From the NCBI GenBank assembly GCA_964577175.1, contig CAZNYC010000107.1, positions 1 through 14,324 of the forward strand: a stretch of 14,324 nucleotides of DNA, given 5' to 3'. This document shows positions 7,215 to 13,495 of the stretch, piece by piece (positions within the stretch are counted from its first letter, which is position 1; every line of letters starts with the position of its first letter). A program made the position numbers and the translations under genes. Origin of the DNA: BS750m-G62 sp964577175 (GTDB taxonomy: Bacteria > Planctomycetota > Phycisphaerae > FEN-1346). The notes under the pieces were generated by a model. The model was not told the DNA's origin. It searched no databases and saw only the letters and a list, made by a program, of their open reading frames with translations.

Positions 7215-8561
7215 CTACCCCATCAGCGCCGCCAGGGCCGCCTCGAACGGTTCGCGCACGGACGCGAGCCACGCCGCCGCGGCGCCCGTGCGGGCGTCGA
7301 GGTCGTCGAGGCCGAGGCTGCCCGTGCCGCCCTGGAGGGTCTTGGACTTCAGGTTCTCCACGGGGTCGCGGGCGGCGAGGTCGTCCAGATGGGCGGCCAC
7401 CTCGCGGTAGGCGTCGCGGAACGGCATCCCCTCGGCCACCAGTTCCAGGGCCCGGTCGGTCGCGAAGATCTCCGGAATGAACCCTTTGCGCAGGTTCTCC
7501 TCCACCACCTCCATCCGCTCGATCGTCAATCGCACCACCGTGAGCGCCCCGGCGGTCGCCTCCACGCCGCGCATGAAGGGGCCCTTCGTCTCCTGCACGT
7601 CGCGGTTATAGCCGGACGGCAGGGCCCGCAGGATGCCGGCCACCTGCATCTCGCAGCCGGCGACGGCGGCGGCCTTGGCCCGCACGAGTTCCAGGTGACA
7701 CGGGTTCCGTTTCTGCGGCATCATCGACGAGCCCGTGCACAGTTCCTTCGGGATGCGGAAGTAACCGAACTCGGGCGTCGAGGTCCAGATGAGGTCCGAG
7801 GCGAGGCGCGAGAGGTCCGCCATCACGGCCGCGCACGCCGCCAGGGTCGCCAGTTCCGCCTTCCCGCGCGAATTCGCGCAGTAGAGGACGTTGTTCTGCA
7901 CCCGCGCCAGGCCCAGCAGGTCCGCCACCATCTTGCGGTCGAGCGACAGGGCCGACCCGTACGCCGCCCCCGACCCCAGCGGAGACTGGTCCGTCAGGAC
8001 GTGGGCGGCCTTGACGAGTTCGAGGTCGTCCAGAAGCGCCTCGGCCCACGCCCCGGCCCACAGGCCGAGGCTCGATGGCATGGCGATCTGCGTATGCGTC
8101 CGCCCCGGCATCGGGACGAACGCGTGCTGCCGGGCGAAGGCCGCCAGGGCCCGCACGAGGGCAACCGTCCGGTCGACGAGGGCGTGCAGTTCCCCTTTCC
8201 CCCACAGGCGCAGGTCCAAGAGGACCTGGTCGTTGCGGCTGCGGCCGGTGTGGATCTTCTTGCCGAGGTCCCCGAGCCGCCCCGTCAGGTACTCCTCGAC
8301 GGCCGTGTGCACGTCCTCCTGTTCGGGGCGGATGGCGAACGTGCCGGCCTCGAAATCCTGGAGGACGGCCCGCAGGCCGCCGAGCAGTTCGTCGCGCTCC
8401 GCATCGGTCAGGACACCGATGGACGCAAGCATCGTGGCGTGGGCCATGGAGCCGAGGACGTCGGCCCGCACCAGGGCGCGGTCCAGGCGCGCGTCCTCGC
8501 CGACGGTGAACCGCTCGACCTCGGCGTCGACCGAATAGCCCTTGTCCCAGAGTTTGGCCAT
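7215..8561 (-). CDS. argH: argininosuccinate lyase
   Basis: A 448-residue member of the fumarase/aspartase superfamily that splits argininosuccinate into arginine and fumarate, the last step of arginine synthesis. TGRSRNDQV lies near residue 95. A THTQIAMPSSLGLWAG segment holds the His expected in the usual THLQxAQP motif, and the mobile signature loop GSSMMPQKRNP spans residues 277-287. YNRDVQETKGPF is also present. The THTQIAMPSS and LGSGAAYG wording differs from the commonest form and resembles a lineage seen in Bacteroidetes-like ArgH, as I recall it. The start at 8561 is chosen for AAGGAG at 8568-8573, six bases upstream; the frame is open further but without support. It has its own promoter-like site and a leader hairpin. 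The same direction as argG, but separated from it by the GRE gene. Confidence 0.95.
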   Translation of the reverse strand: MAKLWDKGYSVDAEVERFTVGEDARLDRALVRADVLGSMAHATMLASIGVLTDAERDELLGGLRAVLQDFEAGTFAIRPEQEDVHTAVEEYLTGRLGDLGKKIHTGRSRNDQVLLDLRLWGKGELHALVDRTVALVRALAAFARQHAFVPMPGRTHTQIAMPSSLGLWAGAWAEALLDDLELVKAAHVLTDQSPLGSGAAYGSALSLDRKMVADLLGLARVQNNVLYCANSRGKAELATLAACAAVMADLSRLASDLIWTSTPEFGYFRIPKELCTGSSMMPQKRNPCHLELVRAKAAAVAGCEMQVAGILRALPSGYNRDVQETKGPFMRGVEATAGALTVVRLTIERMEVVEENLRKGFIPEIFATDRALELVAEGMPFRDAYREVAAHLDDLAARDPVENLKSKTLQGGTGSLGLDDLDARTGAAAAWLASVREPFEAALAALMG

Positions 8562-8578
8562 GGCGGGCTCCTTGATCT

Positions 8579-8601
8579 CCCGGCCGGACAAGCCGGCCGG
8601 G
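8579..8601 (-). repeat. palindromic repeat family B, copy 1, in argH leader
   Basis: CCCGGCCGG (8579-8587) and CCGGCCGGG (8593-8601) form a 9-bp GC-only stem around a five-base loop, ACAAG on the plus strand. In the argH transcript the stem's 3' foot is five bases before the AAGGAG ribosome-binding site at 8568-8573. It is matched by a second copy at 13408-13431 whose outer stem pair covaries. Confidence 0.7.
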
Positions 8602-8621
8602 CCACACAGGCTCGCGGGGTG

Positions 8622-8650
8622 AGTATACGGCGCAGGACGTGCCGTATCAA
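8622..8650 (-). promoter_or_regulatory. argH promoter
   Basis: On the minus strand TTGATA (8645-8650) and TATACT (8622-8627) are separated by 17 bases; each hexamer matches five of six consensus positions. A start near 8615 would give a leader of about 54 bases that contains the family B hairpin and the ribosome-binding site. This suggests that argH is transcribed independently of the GRE gene. Confidence 0.72.
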
Positions 8651-8695
8651 CGAGGCGGGTGGGCGGTTCGACGCAACGCGGCGTGCGCACCCGCA

Positions 8696-8753
8696 CCCGT
8701 TTAGCCGCGACGCGGAGCGGAGCGCGCTCCTCTTCGAGTCGCGGCTAAACGGG
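8696..8753. repeat. perfect 16-bp inverted repeat with nested palindrome after the GRE gene
   Basis: Arms 8696-8711 (CCCGTTTAGCCGCGAC) and 8738-8753 are exact reverse complements. The 26-base centre holds the 12-bp palindrome GGAGCGCGCTCC (8719-8730). It begins 19 bases after the GRE stop codon and lies upstream of the argH promoter. No T-tract follows on either strand. It may act as a 3'-end structure or be a small non-autonomous repeat. The ten-base arm end GCTAAACGGG recurs alone at 11283-11292, downstream of argG. Confidence 0.8.
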
Positions 8754-8772
8754 GACGTCGCGCGCGTCGACC

Positions 8773-11133
8773 TCAGAGCCCCTGCTGCTCCGTGCGCGAG
8801 ATGATCTCGTCCTGGAGGCCGCGGCCGACGTCCACGAAGTAATCGCTGTAGCCGGCCACGCGGACGACGAGGTTGCGGTGGCGCTCGGGGTCCTGCTGGG
8901 CGGCGCGGAGCGTGTCGGCGTCGACGACGTTGAACTGGACGTGGTGCCCGCCGAGGCGGAAGTACGTCCGCACGAGGTCCGCCAGGCGCGCCAGGCCCTC
9001 GCCCTCCAGCACGGACGGGGCGAACTTCAGGTTCAGCAGCGTGCCGCCCGTCCGCGAATGGTCGAAGCAGGCGGCGGACTTGAAGACGGCCGTCGGGCCC
9101 TTCGCGTCGGCCCCCTGGGTGGGCGAGATGCCCTCCGAGACGGGCACGCCCGCCCGCCGGCCGTTCGGCAGCGCCCCCGTCACGGCCCCGAAGTAGACGT
9201 GGACGGTCGTCGGCAGCAGGTTGACGCGGTACCGGCCGCCCTTCGTGTTCGGCCGGCCGTCGAGCATCTCGAAGTACATTTCGAACAGGTGCCGGGCGAT
9301 GTCGTCCGCCCGCGGGTCGTCGTTGCCGAACGCCGGCGAGCGCCGGGCCAGCATCAGCCGCAGGTCCTCGCGCCCCGCGAAGTCGTCCGCGAGGGCCGAG
9401 AGCACCTCCTCCATCGTCACCGCGCCCTCATCGTACACGTGGTGCTTCAGGGCCGCCAGGGCGTCGGTCGTCGTGCCCAGGCCCACCCCCTGGATGTAGG
9501 TGGGGTTGTACCGTGCCCCGCCGTCGTGATAGTCGCGGGCCCGCTCGATGCAGTCGTCCATGAGAATCGACATGTACGGGGCGGGCATGGAGGCCGCGTA
9601 CAGCCGCTCGATGCGGTTGTTGCCGGCGATCTTCACCTCCACCGCGTGCCGCAACTGCCGCCGGTACGCCTCCAGCATCTGCTCGAACGAGCCGAAGGTG
9701 CGCGCCTCGCCCGTGGCGGGGCCGACGCGGCGGCCGGTGCGCGGGTCCAGGCCGTCGTTCAGCGCCAGTTCCAGCACCTTCGGCCAGTTCAGGTACCCGG
9801 TCAGGGTGCACGATTCCTTGCCGAACGCGCTCACGGTGACGCACCCGCTGGGTCCGCCCGCGCGGGCGTCCTCGAGCGACTTGCCGGCCCGGACCATCTC
9901 CTCGACGATGACGTCCGTGTTGAAGAGCGACGGCTGGCCGAGGCCGCTCCGGATGACCTCGCACGCGCGGGCCAGCAGCCGGTCGTCCGTCTCGGTGCTT
10001 ACCTGGACGCAGACGGACGGCTGGATGAGTTGCATCGCCTCGGCCGTCTCGAGCATCAGGTACGAGACCTCGTTCGTCGCGTCGCGGCCGTCGGGCGCGA
10101 GGCCGCCCACGTTGATGAGGGCGAAGTCCTGGTACGTCCCGCTCTGCTCCTCCGTGACGCCGACCTTCGGCGGGGCGGGCTGGTTGTTAAACTTGATCCA
10201 GAAACACTCCAGCAGTTCCCGTGCCGCCTCAGGCGACAGCGTCCCCTCGGCCGCCTCCCGCGCATAGAACGGGGCGAGGTGCCGGTCGAGCCGGCCTGGG
10301 TTGAACGAGTCCCACGTATTGAGTTCCGTGATGACGCCCAGGTGGACGAACCAGTAGGCCTGGAGGGCCTCGCGGAAGGTGCGCGGCGGGTGGGCGGGGA
10401 CGCGGCGGCACACGTCGGCGATCTCGGCAAGTTCCGCTGTGCGCGCCGGGTCGGACGTCTCGGCGGCGAGGGCCTCGGCCTTCTCGGCGTGGCGCTCGGC
10501 CAGGCGGATGAGGGCGCCTGCGCAGATCGCCATCGCCTCGAGTTCCTCGTCCTTGTCGGCCGCGCGCGGGTCGGCGAGGAAATCGAGTGCCTCGCGCCGT
10601 TCGTCGATGCGCCGCTGAAAATCGCGGAACCCGCGGTGGTAGATCTTGTCGTCGAGGATGGCGTGGCCGAACGCCCGCTGCTCCATGAACTCGGTGAAGA
10701 CGCCCGTCTCGAACGCCCCGTGCCACGCCTCGGTCATGGACCCGAAGAGCCGCTCGCGAATCGTCCGGCCCTGCCAGAACGGGATGATGCGGTCTCGGTA
10801 AACGGTGCGGACGGCATCGGGGACCTCAAAGCGGGTCCGCTCGCGGGTGGCGAGGACGTCGAGGTCCTCCAGGCTGTGGCAGCAGAGTTCGGGGTAGGTG
10901 GGCGTGGCCTTGGGCGCCGGCCCGCGCTCGCCCACGATGCGTTCCCCCTGGCCGATGTAAATCGTCCGGTGCTCGACGAGGTGGCGGAACGCGAGGGCCC
11001 GCGCGACGGGCATTGAGTGCCGCTCGGCCTCGCCGCTCTCGTAGAAGTCCGTCAGGAGTTCGGCCCGCTCCGAGGAGAGGTACGGGCGCGTGGCGACGCT
11101 TTCGGCCCGCAGGCGCTGGACGCGGTCGGTCAT
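8773..11133 (-). CDS. glycyl-radical enzyme, HypD/PFL2-like, with altered active-site motif
   Basis: A 786-residue pyruvate formate-lyase-superfamily protein. The N-terminal PFL-like domain opens with RVQRLRAESV and includes GERGPAPKATPTYPE, GVFTEFMEQRA and FVHLGVITELNTWDSFNPGRL, a wording I associate with the trans-4-hydroxyproline dehydratase/PFL2-like group. The catalytic thiyl Cys is C431 in GPSGCVTVSAFGKES, and the C-terminal glycyl radical site RVAGYSDYF has Gly761, 25 residues from the end, as usual. Dehydratase-type GREs have GCxE, with Glu two residues after Cys as catalytic base; here that position is Thr433. The enzyme is cytosolic and oxygen-sensitive and needs a radical-SAM activase, which is not in the window. 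The ATG at 11133 is preferred over 11160 because the -10 box at 11175-11180 would leave only about eight bases before the latter; neither has a strong Shine-Dalgarno sequence. It sits between argG and argH. Substrate unknown. Confidence 0.9.
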   Translation of the reverse strand: MTDRVQRLRAESVATRPYLSSERAELLTDFYESGEAERHSMPVARALAFRHLVEHRTIYIGQGERIVGERGPAPKATPTYPELCCHSLEDLDVLATRERTRFEVPDAVRTVYRDRIIPFWQGRTIRERLFGSMTEAWHGAFETGVFTEFMEQRAFGHAILDDKIYHRGFRDFQRRIDERREALDFLADPRAADKDEELEAMAICAGALIRLAERHAEKAEALAAETSDPARTAELAEIADVCRRVPAHPPRTFREALQAYWFVHLGVITELNTWDSFNPGRLDRHLAPFYAREAAEGTLSPEAARELLECFWIKFNNQPAPPKVGVTEEQSGTYQDFALINVGGLAPDGRDATNEVSYLMLETAEAMQLIQPSVCVQVSTETDDRLLARACEVIRSGLGQPSLFNTDVIVEEMVRAGKSLEDARAGGPSGCVTVSAFGKESCTLTGYLNWPKVLELALNDGLDPRTGRRVGPATGEARTFGSFEQMLEAYRRQLRHAVEVKIAGNNRIERLYAASMPAPYMSILMDDCIERARDYHDGGARYNPTYIQGVGLGTTTDALAALKHHVYDEGAVTMEEVLSALADDFAGREDLRLMLARRSPAFGNDDPRADDIARHLFEMYFEMLDGRPNTKGGRYRVNLLPTTVHVYFGAVTGALPNGRRAGVPVSEGISPTQGADAKGPTAVFKSAACFDHSRTGGTLLNLKFAPSVLEGEGLARLADLVRTYFRLGGHHVQFNVVDADTLRAAQQDPERHRNLVVRVAGYSDYFVDVGRGLQDEIISRTEQQGL

Positions 11134-11174
11134 GGCGGTTCCCGTGTACGGTTCCGGCATGTTTCGGACGCGGT

Positions 11175-11203
11175 ATTATACACGAGACGGGTGTCGGCGG
11201 CTA
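11175..11203 (-). promoter_or_regulatory. promoter of the glycyl-radical enzyme gene
   Basis: A perfect TATAAT on the minus strand (11175-11180) lies 42 bases before the preferred start codon at 11133. At 17-base spacing the -35 would be TAGCCG (11198-11203), only three of six matches, so activation by a regulator is possible. A transcription start near 11168 gives a leader of about 35 bases. Confidence 0.55.
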
Positions 11204-11235
11204 GCGGGCATGCCTTTCGAGGGGGGAGCGCGTGC

Positions 11236-11264
11236 AGCGCGGCGGGTGCGGAGACCCGCCGCGC
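11236..11264. repeat. palindromic repeat family A, copy 4 (11-bp perfect stem)
   Basis: GCGCGGCGGGT (11237-11247) and ACCCGCCGCGC (11254-11264) enclose GCGGAG. It is the longest stem of the family and identical over 25 bases to copy 1. It lies 55 bases after the argG stop and upstream of the GRE promoter, where it could define the argG 3' end. Confidence 0.75.
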
Positions 11265-11318
11265 ACGAGTGAGCGTTATAGTGCTAAACGGGATCGTTGG
11301 AAGGTTCGGCCCGGCGTC

Positions 11319-12557
11319 CTACTCCAGCCCGCCGCGCTTCGCCAGGATCTGGAACGGCAGGCCGCGGATCGTCGCCGCGTCCTTGGCCATCTTCTGCGAG
11401 AAACCGGTCGACTTGATCGAGCGGATCTCGGGCGAGAAGAGGCTCGTCTCGCTCTCGCGCTTCACAATCTCGATGTTCCCCTTGTACAGGCTCACGGTGT
11501 ACGTGCCGTTGATCTGCTCGCTCGCCTTCAGGCAGAAGGCGTCGAGTTCGGCCTTGAGGGGGTGGAACCACATGCCGTGGTACACCAGGTACGCCCACTT
11601 GCGGTCGACGATGGCCTTGAACTCGCGTTCGTCCTTCGTGATGCAGAACCCTTCCAGGTCGCGGCGCAGCCGGAGGATGACGTGGGCGGCGGGGGCCTCG
11701 TAAATCTCGCGGCTCTTCAGGTCCATGATGCCGTCTTCGAACATGTCGATCCGGCCGATGCCGTTGCGACCGGCGATAACGTTCAGTTCCGGCACCAGTT
11801 GCCCCAGCGGCATCGCCTGGCCGTTGAGTTTCGTCGGGATGCCCTGCTCGAACGTCAGGGTCACCTCTTCAGCCTTGTCCGGGGCGGCATGCGGCGGGAC
11901 GAGCCACATCCAGATGTCGTCCGGCAGTTCCTGGTCCAGGCCGATGGCGCCGGAGGCGATGCTGCGGCACCACATGGTCTTGTCGTCGCCGCCCTCGATC
12001 TGCTCGTCCACCGGCACGCCCCACGCCTCGCACAGGGCCCGTTCCTCGGAGCGGGTCATGTCGAAGTCGCGGACGGGCACCAGCACCTCCAGGTCCGGCG
12101 CGAACATCTTGAAGACGTTGTGCATCCGGTACTGGTCGTTGCCCTTGCCGGTGGAGCCCTCCATGAGGGCGTCGCAGCCGAGTTCCAGCCCCTTCTTCGC
12201 CACCGTCCGGGCCACCAGTTGCCGCGTCATCGACGTGGAAACGGGGTACCCCTCGTAGTCGGAGTTGGCGCGGATGGCCTTGGCCAGCCACTGCTCCGTG
12301 AACTCTTCCGTCAGGTCGATCATGATCGGCTCGAAGCCGAGTTGCTTGGCCTTGGCGTTGCCGGTGTCGATCTCCTCCTGCCCCTGGCCCACATCGCAGG
12401 TGATGGGGATGATGTTCTCATCCGCCACCCCGTACTTGCGGCGCAGGAGTTCGATGCACAGGCTGGAATCGAGCCCGCCGGAATAGGCCAGGGCCACCTT
12501 GGTCACGTCGGCCACGGGCGTGTCCATGACCTTGGCTTCGATCTGTTTGACGTCCAT
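11319..12557 (-). CDS. argG: argininosuccinate synthase
   Basis: A 412-residue enzyme that joins citrulline and aspartate using ATP to give argininosuccinate, the penultimate step of arginine synthesis. The N-type ATP pyrophosphatase loop AYSGGLDSS is at residues 24-32. ITCDVGQGQEEID, YPVSTSMTRQLVA and the substrate loop EGSTGKGNDQYR follow, and a C-terminal synthetase domain carries YHGMWFHPLK and SLYKGNIEIVKRESETSLF. The substrate loop differs from the common HGCTGKGNDQVRFE form, so this is a diverged but apparently intact type. The start at 12557 is set by AAAGGA (12564-12569), six bases upstream. It has a strong promoter-like site at 12621-12649. It is upstream of the GRE and argH genes in the same direction. 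Confidence 0.95.
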   Translation of the reverse strand: MDVKQIEAKVMDTPVADVTKVALAYSGGLDSSLCIELLRRKYGVADENIIPITCDVGQGQEEIDTGNAKAKQLGFEPIMIDLTEEFTEQWLAKAIRANSDYEGYPVSTSMTRQLVARTVAKKGLELGCDALMEGSTGKGNDQYRMHNVFKMFAPDLEVLVPVRDFDMTRSEERALCEAWGVPVDEQIEGGDDKTMWCRSIASGAIGLDQELPDDIWMWLVPPHAAPDKAEEVTLTFEQGIPTKLNGQAMPLGQLVPELNVIAGRNGIGRIDMFEDGIMDLKSREIYEAPAAHVILRLRRDLEGFCITKDEREFKAIVDRKWAYLVYHGMWFHPLKAELDAFCLKASEQINGTYTVSLYKGNIEIVKRESETSLFSPEIRSIKSTGFSQKMAKDAATIRGLPFQILAKRGGLE

Positions 12558-12620
12558 GGTCCGTCCTTTCGCGTTAGCGGATGGGTGTCCTCTTGCGTGT
12601 ATGCGGCTTTGCGCGACGGG

Positions 12621-12649
12621 TTTGTACCGTGACGGGGGCGGCGTGTCAA
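12621..12649 (-). promoter_or_regulatory. argG promoter
   Basis: On the minus strand a consensus TTGACA (12644-12649) and TACAAA (12621-12626, four of six) are separated by exactly 17 bases. The expected start near 12614 gives a leader of about 57 bases ahead of the ATG at 12557. Confidence 0.72.
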
Positions 12650-12856
12650 CCCTTTGTGCGGCCCGAGGCGCCGGCGTGGCGCCCCCGCGTATCCCGCCGT
12701 CCATGCGACCGCCCCCGCGGCGCGCTCGAGCGCGGTGGAGCGGAGCCGAGGGGTACCCGCTGCGCCAAGACGGCGTGATCGCGGCGACGTGGCGCCGCCG
12801 GCTCAACGCTTGCGCGAAGGGGGCGCTGAATCGATATTCTGAGAAAACGGGTTTGA

Positions 12857-12882
12857 GCGCAACCCCCGAAAATGCGCTTTTT
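12857..12882 (+). terminator. terminator-like hairpin 1
   Basis: GCGCA (12857-12861), an 11-base loop containing CCCCGAA, TGCGC (12873-12877), then TTTTT. The stem is short, so strength is doubtful. Confidence 0.4.
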
Positions 12883-12942
12883 GCGACCCCGAATCGCCGA
12901 TTCTGTCCCGTGTGGGACGATTCGGGGCCGGAATGTTAAAAT

Positions 12943-12969
12943 GGGTAAGGCGAAACGTACCCCTTTTTT
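12943..12969 (+). terminator. terminator-like hairpin 2
   Basis: GGGTA (12943-12947), ten-base loop, TACCC (12958-12962), one C, then TTTTTT (12964-12969). A second T-run (12974-12978) follows closely. The most terminator-like of the three. Confidence 0.45.
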
Positions 12970-12997
12970 CCACTTTTTGATCGAAACGCGCGCCGAT

Positions 12998-13031
12998 GCG
13001 CGCAAACTTGCCCCGAACTTGCGCCTTTTTT
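12998..13031 (+). terminator. terminator-like hairpin 3
   Basis: GCGCAA (13000-13005), a 13-base loop containing CCCCGAA, TTGCGC (13019-13024), one C, then TTTTTT (13026-13031). Its wording resembles hairpin 1, suggesting duplication. The 5' arm can instead pair in GCGCGC-CGAT-GCGCGC (12988-13003), an alternative fold. Confidence 0.42.
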
Positions 13032-13076
13032 CGGTGCATGGAGGCGGGGCGATATGAATTAAAAGATACAACGGCA

Positions 13077-13100
13077 GTGCCTGGGTGCCTGAGTGCCTGA
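13077..13100. repeat. three-unit octamer tandem repeat
   Basis: GTGCCTGG, GTGCCTGA and GTGCCTGA follow each other without a break at the left edge of the repeat-rich stretch. Confidence 0.8.
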
Positions 13101-13210
13101 GTAACGGCAACGGCCAAGGCAACAGGGAACGGGCAACAGGCGAAACGGCAGGCACTCGGCATTTGATATCAGGCATCAGGCAACGGCAAACGGCGAAAGG
13201 CAAAGGCGTG

Positions 13211-13242
13211 CCTCACGCAAAGCCGCAAAGCCGCAAAAACGG
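13211..13242. repeat. dispersed 32-base repeat, copy 1
   Basis: Opens CCTCACGCAAAG and continues with CGCAAAG-like octamer units. It aligns over 32 bases to 14232-14263 with three mismatches, so copies of this unit lie on both sides of the phosphoesterase gene. Confidence 0.75.
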
Positions 13243-13407
13243 CATCAGCGGAAAGGCAGGCAATAGGGAACAGGCAAACGGCGAACGGAAGAAGGCAACG
13301 ACCACGACAACGGCCACGGCGCAAGGCCTCGGTCGGAATGACAAACCACGGCCACGGCGAGATGCTTCGTCGGCCTGGCGGCCTCCTCAGCATGACGGCG
13401 CGGGGCG

Positions 13408-13431
13408 CACGGCCGGGCAAGGCCGGCCGTG
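13408..13431. repeat. palindromic repeat family B, copy 2
   Basis: CACGGCCGG (13408-13416) and CCGGCCGTG (13423-13431) enclose GCAAGG. It shares the CGGCCGG core, the CAAG loop and a downstream G-C-A-C/C-C-A-C flank with the argH leader copy. The second stem pair is A-T here and C-G there, which keeps pairing. Confidence 0.65.
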
Positions 13432-13495
13432 GCACCCGGCGCGGTCGGAATGACAACCTGCGGCTGCCCCATCGCTGCTCACAGGGCGAAGGCCT

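Larger units (their letters stand above)
12848..13031 (+). ncRNA. candidate structured small RNA locus
   Basis: The segment holds three hairpins each followed by a T-tract on the plus strand (12857-12882, 12943-12969, 12998-13031). It also holds a 10-bp stem CCCCGAATCG (12887-12896) / CGATTCGGGG (12918-12927) that stacks directly on an inner TCCC-GTGT-GGGA hairpin (12906-12917). CCCCGAA recurs three times (12864, 12887, 13011) and its complement TTCGGGG occurs once (12921-12927), allowing alternative pairings. A -10-like TATTCT at 12835-12840 could start a transcript near 12847. There is no plus-strand gene upstream to be terminated. It matches no RNA family I recognise; it may also be decayed repeat DNA. 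Confidence 0.3.

Noticed and set aside
12646..13203. A 185-residue minus-strand protein gene
   Set aside because: It spans the hairpin/T-tract element, overlaps repeat DNA, has Arg/Pro-rich low-complexity composition and no recognisable motif or ribosome-binding site.
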